Shown here in pieces: positions 18,501 through 25,535 of a stretch of 26,484 bases of DNA. The DNA is from CAZRNB01 sp964601355. GTDB lineage: Bacteria; Planctomycetota; Phycisphaerae; Sedimentisphaerales; Anaerobacaceae. Numbering within the stretch: the stretch's first letter is position 1; every line of letters starts with the position of its first letter. The DNA lies in the NCBI GenBank assembly GCA_964601355.1, contig CAZRNB010000031.1, positions 1-26,484 of the forward strand, read 5' to 3'. Made by a program: the position numbers and the translations under genes. Below the pieces are notes generated by a model. That model was not told the origin of the DNA, searched no databases, and was given only the letters and a program-made list of their open reading frames with translations.

Positions 18501-20589
18501 TTTCTTCAATGGAATTTGGATCTATTATAAGCAGTTTCTGTACAAGATCCGTCTGAAGCTGCCTGTACTTATTTAATTCGTTTGTCATAAGCTTTACAGC
18601 AGCATCTGATACGACGTTCCGTTGTTCCTCACCCGCTGGTTTAGAAACAATAGGATTGTCTTCCGTTCCCAGACTTTTTGCTATAGCAGCCTTAATTTGC
18701 CTAATCTTGGCCTGCACCAGCACTAAGTTAAGCTTAACCGCATCAAGACTGTTCTGGTCGAGCTTAGCTAATTCCTCCTCCGCCTCGGTGACACGATTTA
18801 TACCAATCAAAGCTTTTATGCGAAGCGTCCGGCTTCTTTGGCTTGGACCAAATTTCTGCTCGAATGCATCTATATTATAAGGATTAGCAGAGGACAGCGC
18901 ATAAGACCACATATCAACCTCGCCGAGCACCTCAAGATAATCCAGAATGGCTGCCGGCTTAATCATTTCAATACCCGCCTCAATTGCACCGGTCAGAAAT
19001 TCCATAGCGGCGCCAACTTCGGAAGTGTTCAAATAAATCTTTGCAAGGGTATATGAAAGCTGCGCATCTCTGTACTCAGAGGCACTAGATACCTTGATTT
19101 GCTCGTAAGCGGCATATAATTTTCTCATAGCAATATCTGTATTTCCTTTCGCAAGCTCCAGCATACCCTGCCATTTAACGACCTGTGGCTCTTCAGCACT
19201 TCCAAAAATCTGCTCAATTTCATGCACCACCTTTTCAGCCTGTTCAAGGTGGATCATCGGGACTTCAATCCTGCTTTCCTCATCGTAAGGTTCGAGTATC
19301 TGCTCGATATAGCAATTAGCGAGAAAAGAAAACAATACGAATCTGTTCGTTTTGTTAGCGAAACTTCGCGGCCCAAGCGTGTCACGAGCTTCAGGAAATT
19401 CAACCGCTTTTTTAGCAATTTCTATAGCCTTTGGGATTCCAGACTCCTGCCCGTAAACAGACGACCTGCGATAAAACAGATTTGCAGCATTAATAGCGTA
19501 TGTCACATTGTTTTTGTCCAGCTCCACAGCTTTTTCAGCCGCTTCGATAGCCTTATCAAGATTTGCCAGACCCGCCTGGTGCTCAGAATATATAGAATAG
19601 ATTGAATAGTATCCGGAAAGCGTCGCAAACACTTCCGCATTTGAAGGGAACCTATTCACCAGTGACATATATTCAGGCTCGAGCAGCTTAATTTGCTGCT
19701 TCATCAGCTGAGGACTGCTTTTGCGAGCAAGCATGAGCTTGTGCGTCAGAACATTAATGTATGCTTTGGGACTGTTACCGGCTAACTGAACTGCCTGTTG
19801 CAGAAGCTCGCCAGCCTTTCTTGCAGCCTTTTCCCTTTCTTCAAGATTACCTCTTGACGCAAGGATTACACCCTTTTCAATAGCTGCCTGAGCCCTATAC
19901 CAGTAAGCGTCAACATTATTTGGATCAAACTCGCGCACCTTTTCTAAATCAGCGATTGAGCTGACAAGCAATTCGTCCGGAGCAGTTACCGCTCCCATTT
20001 TTGCCAGCTCAAAAGCAGCTCTGCCTCTGAGCAGATACAAGTACGCACCGATGCATCGGCTTGTAGTCAGTTGGAGTTGATTTTCTTCCACGCCAAATAA
20101 TGGTTCCCACTTGGCTCTATCTTTCGTAAGCAGGCCGGCACGCTCTACAACGTCAATAAGCTCCGTTGCCTGTGACCGAACTTCCTCCCAGGTTGAGCTG
20201 ACGTTTCGTCCAATACCTGTATAACTGTCGGCAACTATGTAAATGTATTTCAACCTTCCGAGCCGAGCCTCTATATTCTCCGAATCTATGCTTATTATCT
20301 CCTCCCAGCAGCCTCTTGTCTTAGGCCATTGTCCGGTTTGAATATATATTTCTGCCAGTTTAAACAGAATCTCTTTACGAAGCGCTCCGGTCTTTGCGAA
20401 TTTGTGCGCCTTCAGGTAATTGCGCTCAGCTTTATCGTAATCTTCTGTGCTCAAGGCTGAGTCACCATCCTTGATAAATTTATCCGCCTCCTGTCCTAAA
20501 TTCATAATGATTACAATAGCCGCCGCCACCAATAGCAGAAAAACCAATGAGCCAACAACTGCAACTTTTTTATTTATTCTCTTCGACAT
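15511..20589 (-). CDS. Giant TPR-repeat protein of exosortase/EPS locus
   Basis: A 1,692-aa protein with one N-terminal membrane anchor (VGSLVFLLLVAAAIVIIM, residues about 12-29). The rest is mostly tetratricopeptide repeats, recognisable by recurring A-x-x-x-Y/F, L-G and P-N/D patterns along the whole chain; the last clear units are near the C-terminus (NNLAYMLAENQQRLPEALQYA). It probably sits in the inner membrane with the TPR solenoid in the periplasm and acts as a scaffold for polymer export or sorting, comparable to PrsT-type TPR proteins of PEP-CTERM/exosortase systems (inference). Residues about 805-837 (GLGSRVQGPGFRFPDP... to TTRDELRR) are encoded by a heptanucleotide array and are not TPR-like; they interrupt the solenoid. 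AGGA lies seven bases before the ATG. It begins 10 bp after EpsI. Confidence 0.85.
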   Translation of the reverse strand: MSKRINKKVAVVGSLVFLLLVAAAIVIIMNLGQEADKFIKDGDSALSTEDYDKAERNYLKAHKFAKTGALRKEILFKLAEIYIQTGQWPKTRGCWEEIISIDSENIEARLGRLKYIYIVADSYTGIGRNVSSTWEEVRSQATELIDVVERAGLLTKDRAKWEPLFGVEENQLQLTTSRCIGAYLYLLRGRAAFELAKMGAVTAPDELLVSSIADLEKVREFDPNNVDAYWYRAQAAIEKGVILASRGNLEEREKAARKAGELLQQAVQLAGNSPKAYINVLTHKLMLARKSSPQLMKQQIKLLEPEYMSLVNRFPSNAEVFATLSGYYSIYSIYSEHQAGLANLDKAIEAAEKAVELDKNNVTYAINAANLFYRRSSVYGQESGIPKAIEIAKKAVEFPEARDTLGPRSFANKTNRFVLFSFLANCYIEQILEPYDEESRIEVPMIHLEQAEKVVHEIEQIFGSAEEPQVVKWQGMLELAKGNTDIAMRKLYAAYEQIKVSSASEYRDAQLSYTLAKIYLNTSEVGAAMEFLTGAIEAGIEMIKPAAILDYLEVLGEVDMWSYALSSANPYNIDAFEQKFGPSQRSRTLRIKALIGINRVTEAEEELAKLDQNSLDAVKLNLVLVQAKIRQIKAAIAKSLGTEDNPIVSKPAGEEQRNVVSDAAVKLMTNELNKYRQLQTDLVQKLLIIDPNSIEETSVSAVCGNFVAQGQTDRARDLVDRFLKYFPNSTSLLFYKQLLSEPDPGNISRERHKELEKQALMSITNPLDRAVKLGIFYRRENDLKKAVDVLREALEMKSQKDEKVDFVQGLGSRVQGPGFRFPDPRSQRPGRRTTRDELRRVAATHLFEIACQMENWKLAGDVIDISKRENLDGCQGQLFAARFDMAKRNYKDAMAKIDECLKQKPIFSHAYLLRSNINAELGNERASIEDISKAASLNPLDGDIARSMAATLYLRNRKLGDNVSSEQAIEVKRALERAIWLNPDDVVLLSDYAEYISTTEPAKALAIRQTMQKNSPNLQNAILLAKLATTMALKETNSQQKDSLLEIAVSTLEQAKKIDPHDRLMLEGYAEYYRATGQQEKAKQLLLESQDEKLLWRHYFQLGQFEDAKKVLLQLYKQRPKDVDVVKGLFLVARRIGDNEAVRKYSEELLAIEDTAENRLEQISAYLSVGLVDEAERKLQSFKERHSDEPGVLLLEGWLAMKQGQLKKAMELTNQNLAVNEGNAVAWRLRGEINLLMANYSQAIIDFKKSKSISAAPATRIALAKAYLQADQTDNAITELRNIIGEKNAPLEVRILLEQIYKGLGRKDSLKIFYDENLEKFPANLLWYVRAADFAIANGEFDRAEQLYKKAYVLKQQSYAGQSTENIIQDIEYVTVFDGYLHSLIAASGETGAANRVLRPDKLQQVIEEGQKYEHTALAPLALYWIGEAKLKLGDRNTAIEYFQKAIDKAELNENLVPDFLQRICTILGADEVLTFCEQRLKTNPDSPAANFTMFYLAKIMGRYDKAYDYISKCIELIGQDTPRGFDYLLYRADFLTAAYEKTSDNSYLKKGISDYESLLDKKPNNSNILNNLAYMLAENQQRLPEALQYAKRAFEQMPGNPNFMDTYAYILYKNGEVSRAADLLTAALQQYRQESVATPVVVWEHLGVVREKLGEKAQAIDAYNRALQAGADKLPQVVQDRIKSAIERLSK
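18081..18170. repeat. Composite heptamer array inside the TPR gene
   Basis: About 90 bp with a continuous 7-bp period. It holds three CGTCTCT-type units (18081-18101), two exact GGGATCG units (18111-18124), and five CCCTGGA-type units, of which three are exact (18136-18170). It is read in frame through the TPR gene. Its left part shares 25 identical bases with 21362-21386, and GAATCTGAACCCTG recurs at 20913-20926. Confidence 0.9.
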
Positions 20590-20599
20590 AGTTCATTCC

Positions 20600-21349
20600 T
20601 CACCAGTCAGGCCAATGTTCCCGCTCCAAAATCGGTAAAACAACAGACAAAAACTTCTGACCTGCTGCAACTGCCAGTTCTTTGTCCGGAGCTACAAACG
20701 CTTGATTAAAAACCAGCTCAATTTTGCAAAAATATGAAGACTTGCGAAAAAGATTTTTATTTAGAGCTATTCGAGCCTCGTCCCTGCTGCCGGCATACTC
20801 ACCGTTGACCCTAAAAAGGTATAGAACGGGGAATTCCACGCTGCTCTGTAAAAAATTTGATTTTGCATTGCCAAATACAAGATATTTGGCCCGGATTTTT
20901 TCAGGGTTCTGTGAATCTGAACCCTGTCCCCTGACCCCTGACCCCTTAACAAATGTCACGCTATCGGTCGATAATCTTTGATAACCACCACCGGTATAAC
21001 ATTCCTCCGGTACATGCGGCACTTTATCCGCAAGCCCATAATAAGTGACAAACAGCAAACATTTCCTCACCGGACTATCGACAGCTACATTTGGATCTTC
21101 AAAAATCCACTGAATATAATCTTCAGCACCTAACTCCCTGACTATTTCTTCATTCTGAATTTTGCGTTTTTCAATTACCTGATATGGAGCCAATTGCTTC
21201 TCGTCGAGAAGCTCTAATGATTTTTTCAGCGGCAAAGGCTCCTTCTTCAGGTAAATGCCGAATCCTTTAACAGCAATCGACATACCTCCGGCTGCAACTG
21301 CAAGCACCGCGGCGCAAATCAGAAACGCCGGCTGCAAATAAACACGCAT
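20600..21349 (-). CDS. epsI: Exosortase-associated EpsI family protein (DUF3485)
   Basis: A 249-aa protein with one N-terminal membrane helix (FLICAAVLAVAAGGMSIAV) and an extracytoplasmic domain. The segment YYGLADKVPHVPEECYTGGG carries the hallmark VPHxPExCY of EpsI proteins, which accompany exosortases. An upstream in-frame start at 21529 would add 60 residues read from the exosortase gene and a heptamer array, so it is rejected. The chosen ATG lies one base after the exosortase stop (TGA-T-ATG), indicating coupled translation. Residues about 134-147 (KGSGVRGQGSDSQNP) come from a CCCCTGA heptamer array. EpsI's biochemical role is unknown; it is thought to assist polymer export or sorting. 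Confidence 0.88.
   Translation of the reverse strand: MRVYLQPAFLICAAVLAVAAGGMSIAVKGFGIYLKKEPLPLKKSLELLDEKQLAPYQVIEKRKIQNEEIVRELGAEDYIQWIFEDPNVAVDSPVRKCLLFVTYYGLADKVPHVPEECYTGGGYQRLSTDSVTFVKGSGVRGQGSDSQNPEKIRAKYLVFGNAKSNFLQSSVEFPVLYLFRVNGEYAGSRDEARIALNKNLFRKSSYFCKIELVFNQAFVAPDKELAVAAGQKFLSVVLPILEREHWPDW
20921..20948. repeat. Heptamer array inside epsI (CCCCTGA type)
   Basis: Four consecutive 7-bp units: ACCCTGT, CCCCTGA, CCCCTGA, CCCCTTA. It is preceded by GAATCTGA, as in the TPR-gene array. The reading frame of epsI continues through it. Confidence 0.88.
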
Positions 21350-21350
21350 A

Positions 21351-22409
21351 TCACACCTTTCTAATTCGTCTCTCGTCGTTCGTCTCTCGTCTCTCGTTTC
21401 GCACCACAACATCCTGGGCAAACGTCCTTGTATCCTCAATAAATAACTTCGACATAAACCAGGCCAGAAGCCCATATAAACCAAAAGCCAAAGGCAGCAT
21501 TGCGATACCCAGCCCATCGTGATAAACACCCTGCGTATATTTGGGGTTTATAAACACATAAATAAAGCCGGTAATTGTAACACGAACGATATTACAAAAA
21601 ATCGCGATGGGTATAGTGGTGGCTAACAAAATAACCCGCTGCCAAAAAGGTCGATAATGCAGATAGGCCATAGCAACACCGAGAGCAACAAAGGCCGTCA
21701 GCAGCCGCATTCCGCTGCAGGCTTCAGCCACATTTAGGCCGGGCTCCAAGTGTCTGCCCTTATAAACTATATCAATGACTACTCCGCTTGCGTTCGCTTC
21801 GAGACCGCCGTGAAGATCCAGCAGCACAGCCGCAATCTGTGCGGCCCACTGCCGCATCGGCATAGTCAGGCCGACATAGTATCTTCGAGGCAAAGGCACA
21901 GCAAAAACCAAAAATACAATCGGCAGCCACGTATATCTAACCAAAGACCACCCGCCTAAGAATAAGACCACCGCACCAAGCGCCGCTAACATGGAAATAC
22001 TGCGGAAATAAGCGTACCCGGACGGGCTGACAATATTGAAAAAATAAAATAAAATGCTACAAAGCAAAAAAAATAAGCCCAGATAATTTGGTTTGGCTTG
22101 AAGATTTAAGACCTCGCTTTTATGCCTGTTAATAAAATACAGGCTGAACAATGGAATCAAAAAGCCGTGCGACCAGCTCGCATCGGTCAGCCATTCGTGA
22201 ATGATGTTGATAATTTCATCGCGAAATAAAAAATAAAACAGACCTCCTATTACTACAATCTTGACGTAATTATGCAGCTCAAGCTCACGCCACTGAGATC
22301 GGGGATCAGGGTTCGGGGATCGGATTGCCCTGTTCCCTGATCCCTGGCCCCTGACCTCTGACCCCGAGATTCTGCTAAAACCAGTGGGGTCTGGGGTAAC
22401 TTGTACCAT
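21351..22409 (-). CDS. Exosortase (exosortase/archaeosortase family)
   Basis: A 352-aa integral membrane protein with about eight hydrophobic segments. The transpeptidase-like residues of the family are all visible: C231 (AEACSGMR), R276 (NIVRVTITG) and H297 (VYHDGLG). Exosortases process PEP-CTERM-type C-terminal signals on exported proteins; no such substrate is in this window. Both ends are unusual. The N-terminal about 35 residues (GSEVRGQGSGN... PNPDPRSQ) come from a ten-unit heptamer array, and the C-terminal tail (VVRNERRETNDERRIRK) from another. The ATG at 22409 lies inside the upstream export gene, giving a 35-bp out-of-frame overlap. No ATG, GTG or TTG occurs in frame between the array and the first membrane segment, so this start is the best available. 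Confidence 0.88.
   Translation of the reverse strand: MVQVTPDPTGFSRISGSEVRGQGSGNRAIRSPNPDPRSQWRELELHNYVKIVVIGGLFYFLFRDEIINIIHEWLTDASWSHGFLIPLFSLYFINRHKSEVLNLQAKPNYLGLFFLLCSILFYFFNIVSPSGYAYFRSISMLAALGAVVLFLGGWSLVRYTWLPIVFLVFAVPLPRRYYVGLTMPMRQWAAQIAAVLLDLHGGLEANASGVVIDIVYKGRHLEPGLNVAEACSGMRLLTAFVALGVAMAYLHYRPFWQRVILLATTIPIAIFCNIVRVTITGFIYVFINPKYTQGVYHDGLGIAMLPLAFGLYGLLAWFMSKLFIEDTRTFAQDVVVRNERRETNDERRIRKV
21367..21401. repeat. Heptamer array at the exosortase 3' end (CGTCTCT type)
   Basis: Five units in tandem: CGTCTCT, CGTCGTT, CGTCTCT, CGTCTCT, CGTTTCG. It encodes the charged C-terminal tail of the exosortase, just before the epsI start. It shares a 25-base identical stretch with the array in the TPR gene (18076-18100). 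Confidence 0.9.
22297..22366. repeat. Ten-unit heptamer array at the exosortase 5' end
   Basis: Seventy bases in ten 7-bp units: GATCGGG, GATCAGG, GTTCGGG, GATCGGA, TTGCCCT, GTTCCCT, GATCCCT, GGCCCCT, GACCTCT, GACCCCG. The left half is G-rich and the right half C-rich, so the array is an imperfect palindrome (GATCAGGG at 22304-22311 pairs with CCCTGATC at 22335-22342). It is translated as the extreme N-terminus of the exosortase. Confidence 0.92.
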
Positions 22410-24180
22410 AATCTATATCTGCAAAATTACGATCGTAAACAAATCCATATCCGTAAGTAGCTCTAAAGGCATTGCGCAAAATGGCGCGCCATCTGGCAGT
22501 TGAATGTGTACCGACGTTGACTAAATCGTTGGGTTTAATAAAGAAGTCAGGCTGTTCACCGCTGGCGATCTTATCCAGGTCAACCATAATTATTTCTTCC
22601 TTGTTTTCGCCGATCCTTCTGGTCACTTCGCAGTGTTTCGGCCAAGCCAGAGGTCCAAGGCCGCCGGCAGCAGCTACGGCCATTTTAAGAGTCATCGGCC
22701 GACCTGTAATGTTAATATATCCATTCTGATTAACGTTGCCCATTATAGCAAACTCACCGATGATATCAACAGGGACGTGTATGGTATCGCCCGGCTTTAT
22801 AACGATGTTGTAACGCGGATCACCGGCAAGCAGCTTAGCGACCGGAATCTTTAACACTCGTGTTTGCAATGCCTTTTCCCATTCGAGCTCTTCCGGCAAT
22901 TTCTGCCTAAGGATAGGCGGTTTCTCAGGCTCGAATTTTACGACAGGCTCTGTGGGTATCACCGGCTCAGGAGCAACCTGAATCCATTTGCCGTCCTTAA
23001 AAATCCAATCCCCGACTCCCTCGGGGACTTGCCCACCAGCTCTTTCCTCTTTGATTACCGGCTCCGTGGTTTGCGGCGGGCCAACCTGAACCTGCATCCA
23101 CCTGCCATCACGGAAAATCCAATCAATACGGCTGCTGTCCTGGCTCTCCTTTGTCGGCTCTTGCACCATTGTTTGAGCATCCAACGGCTGAGATGATTCT
23201 GTATGGCCCCTTGTTTGCGTTGTCACGCTCCACCTGCGAGCAGCGGTAGAACCAGAACGTTTCGGCAAAGCCGTTTCCATAAGGTCTCTGTCACCTGCCT
23301 TAGTAGAGCCTATTGATATATTTTTGCTCTCAGGCAACCCATGATTAAACTGGAGTTTTTGTGATGAAGGTGTTATCAGCTCCAGCATTTCACGCTCGAG
23401 CCTGGGCTGCTGCTCCATCTGCTTTGGCTCAATAAACCTTAGCTCTGGAACCTCTCGTTTGGGAGTTTGCATCTTAGGTCCTTCCGGCTCAATAACCTGC
23501 AGTTCCGGAAGCTTTGCCTCTTTAGTCCCGACCCCCACCTGCACATTTATATCCTGCTGCTCCTCTATAGAACGCGAAACGTAAATATAGCTTACATTAA
23601 ATTGCCTTACTCCGCCAGCACTGGCAAGCGCATCGGCCAGGCGGAAATCGTACCGTGGAATAACATACCTGTTTGGAGCTAAAACACCCTCACCTAATAT
23701 TGAAAATGTACGCTGTTGTGAATTGGATAAAGCCACAGAAATCGAGGGCTCTTTCAATATATCCGGCGAAACAATCCGCTTTATCTCATCCTCAAGCTGT
23801 GTTTCCGTCATACCTGCGGCCTGAATAACACCAACCTCCGGTATAGATATCTTGCCGGTCTCGGTAACGACATAATCATTTACTGCTGCAATTCCCTCCT
23901 GATACAGCTCATAAATTGACACTCTGACGACGTCACCCGACCTGAACATGTAATCAGCCGGTACAGCCACAATGTCACCTGGTCGAGGCTCTTCGGTCTT
24001 TTCCCACGAAACAGGCGCCTCATCCGCCACACCCAAAGAATCCAGTATCACATTGACCGCAGGCGTAGGACGAAATCTTCCTATTTGAGTTGGGTCAAGA
24101 AACTTATCGCCACAACCAACCGCGTAAATGCTCAGCAGCGGTGATAAAACAGCGATAGTTATGGCCTGTATCCTATTCAT
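22375..24180 (-). CDS. Wza-type polysaccharide export lipoprotein with split SLBB region
   Basis: An outer-membrane polysaccharide export protein of 601 aa. The signal peptide ends in IYAVGC, a lipobox. A Poly_export domain (about 85-165: FRSGDVVRVSIYELY, GKISIPEVGVI) is followed by a first SLBB-like segment (ILGEGVLAPNRY...LADALASAGG). A Pro/Glu/Gln-rich insert of about 200 residues (about 220-425) comes next, then a second SLBB segment (FAIMGNVNQNGYINI...AVAAAGGLG) and a conserved tail. The insert carries two copies of DWIF(R/K)DG(R/K)W(M/I)QV (353-364 and 391-402) and two of PEL(Q/R)(V/F)IEP. A GTG at 24198 would add six residues; the ATG gives the better signal peptide. First gene of the exosortase block. 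Confidence 0.88.
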   Translation of the reverse strand: MNRIQAITIAVLSPLLSIYAVGCGDKFLDPTQIGRFRPTPAVNVILDSLGVADEAPVSWEKTEEPRPGDIVAVPADYMFRSGDVVRVSIYELYQEGIAAVNDYVVTETGKISIPEVGVIQAAGMTETQLEDEIKRIVSPDILKEPSISVALSNSQQRTFSILGEGVLAPNRYVIPRYDFRLADALASAGGVRQFNVSYIYVSRSIEEQQDINVQVGVGTKEAKLPELQVIEPEGPKMQTPKREVPELRFIEPKQMEQQPRLEREMLELITPSSQKLQFNHGLPESKNISIGSTKAGDRDLMETALPKRSGSTAARRWSVTTQTRGHTESSQPLDAQTMVQEPTKESQDSSRIDWIFRDGRWMQVQVGPPQTTEPVIKEERAGGQVPEGVGDWIFKDGKWIQVAPEPVIPTEPVVKFEPEKPPILRQKLPEELEWEKALQTRVLKIPVAKLLAGDPRYNIVIKPGDTIHVPVDIIGEFAIMGNVNQNGYINITGRPMTLKMAVAAAGGLGPLAWPKHCEVTRRIGENKEEIIMVDLDKIASGEQPDFFIKPNDLVNVGTHSTARWRAILRNAFRATYGYGFVYDRNFADIDYGTSYPRPHWF

Positions 24181-24198
24181 ATAACGGACCCTAAACAC

Positions 24199-24651
24199 AC
24201 CGAGTTCTTGGCCTTTATAAAGGTCTTAAAACTATTGAGAACAGGTTTTCTTCCTTGATGAAATTTATCGGTTTGATGCCCTGCCGTCTTAACTACATTC
24301 GATAGCGATAAAATCAGACACTACAAAGATATTTGTAGCTAACGGAGTACCAAATAGTTACGAAAATCAGCCCGTCAGCCGAAAATAGCGGCTCATTCCC
24401 GATTTCAAAAAATGGACTATCTAAAATATATCCCCCTCTAAAAGGCTTGATTTGTTCTCTGATCCAGTTACTTAGCCCGATAATTGTTTTTATAATGATA
24501 AAAAGAGGAAATTTTGAACGAAGAGAATTCGTCCGGAAAATGATAAAAACTATAAAAATTATTAAACGAATCCAACGCTATGGCGGACTAATAATTCACC
24601 GCCGCTGATGTTCGTGTGAAATTGAAAAAAACATACACAGCAACTTAAATG
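24199..24651. other. Gene-free region between prepilin and export genes
   Basis: About 450 bp, AT-rich, without a credible gene. It probably holds the promoter and a long leader for the export gene. Visible structures are a 7-bp stem hairpin CTACAAA-GATA-TTTGTAG (24321-24338), AGCCG...CGGCT (24377-24393), and a GGCGG...CCGCC pair near 24582-24604. No known riboswitch class was recognised. Confidence 0.6.
24338..24352 (-). promoter_or_regulatory. Candidate sigma-54 (-24/-12) promoter for the exopolysaccharide operon
   Basis: Minus-strand TGGTACTCCGTTAGC matches the -24/-12 consensus TGGCAC-N5-TTGC except at two positions and keeps the GG-N10-GC spacing. It would start transcription about 145 bases before the export-gene ATG. 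Some exosortase loci are known to be sigma-54 controlled through PrsK/PrsR. Chance matches of this quality do occur. Confidence 0.3.
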
Positions 24652-25473
24652 TTACATACTACCAGGGGTATATCCTAATTGTCCCCAAACAGCTTTCTGC
24701 ACCTTGTGCAAATCCGTATTGCCCGGCTGGGGAATATTACGATCGTCCCAGGTAGTATCTGCGGTACGGCTGTCAGCCCATTTCCAGTATTCGCTGTGTC
24801 CATCTGCGAAACCGAAGGTCGTACCTTTGCTGTGCAGCTTCGGAGGGGGATCAAACCATGCTTCCACTGAATACAAAACACCCCAGGTGCCCGGAGACAC
24901 CGGGTCTTCACCAAGAAAGACCATCCTTTCAGATGGTCTGCGAATCTGTTCTCTATTTTTAATTTTCAGCGCCGGAGTATAAGAATCCCAGCCACAATAA
25001 CCATTCATCGAATCAACTATGGTGTACGTCAATCTCCTTTGCTTTGCAGCGTTTGGGCACTTGTAAAGGTGTACATTGAAACAATACGACCACAACTGTC
25101 CTTTTTTGATAGCCTCTTCCCATTGCTCGATAGTACTATCATGGCCCTTAACAGGCCAGCGCACCCACCAGTTAGTCACAGGAGGACTGCCGGTGTAACT
25201 TACATCACTGTTCACGAGCTTGCCGTCATTATCATCCGCGTATAAAACCCACGCAAGTCCGAGCTGCTTCAGATTGCTGAGACACACCGCACGTTTGCCC
25301 TGCTCTCTGGCCAGATTCAGCGTCGGCATCAATATCGCCATCAGTAGTGCGATTATTGCTATCACTACCAGCAGTTCTATTAACGTAAAACCCGTTAGAA
25401 ACGATTTCTTATCCGTGGGAAACCTGCTTTTGGCACAGATTTCTGACGGTGTAAATGCTCTTTTTTTATTCAT
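24652..25473 (-). CDS. Type II/IV pseudopilin-like protein with H-X9-DG C-terminal motif
   Basis: A 273-aa prepilin-like protein. The leader (1-28) ends in a processing site G28|F29 followed by TLIELLVVIAIIALLMAILMP, with E33 at mature position +5. The exported part contains SNLKQLGLAWVLYADDNDG, typical of planctomycete and verrucomicrobial pseudopilins. Near the C-terminus is HSKGTTFGFADG, the H-X9-DG processing-associated motif. Such proteins occur in many copies in Planctomycetota; their role (surface filaments, secretion pseudopili) is not settled. CAGGAA seven bases before the ATG acts as the ribosome site. It may be a separate unit from the exopolysaccharide genes because 450 bp follow it. 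Confidence 0.88.
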   Translation of the reverse strand: MNKKRAFTPSEICAKSRFPTDKKSFLTGFTLIELLVVIAIIALLMAILMPTLNLAREQGKRAVCLSNLKQLGLAWVLYADDNDGKLVNSDVSYTGSPPVTNWWVRWPVKGHDSTIEQWEEAIKKGQLWSYCFNVHLYKCPNAAKQRRLTYTIVDSMNGYCGWDSYTPALKIKNREQIRRPSERMVFLGEDPVSPGTWGVLYSVEAWFDPPPKLHSKGTTFGFADGHSEYWKWADSRTADTTWDDRNIPQPGNTDLHKVQKAVWGQLGYTPGSM

Positions 25474-25511
25474 AACAATTCCTGCTATTTCTGTGAGTAT
25501 TTTGCTTCTCT

Positions 25512-25517
25512 ATTATA
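25512..25517 (-). promoter_or_regulatory. Candidate -10 box for the pseudopilin gene
   Basis: A perfect TATAAT on the minus strand, about 40 bases before the ATG at 25473. The -35 position (CAAATA, with 17-bp spacing) is poor, which would fit an activator-dependent promoter. Confidence 0.4.
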
Positions 25518-25535
25518 GAATACGCAAGAAAGAAT

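Noticed and set aside
21350..21529. 60-residue N-terminal extension of EpsI
   Set aside because: It reads the exosortase 3' end and a heptamer array in another frame. The coupled ATG at 21349 fits the family start.
24199..24651. Possible riboswitch leader before the export gene
   Set aside because: Local hairpins exist, but no conserved core of a known class such as c-di-GMP could be matched.
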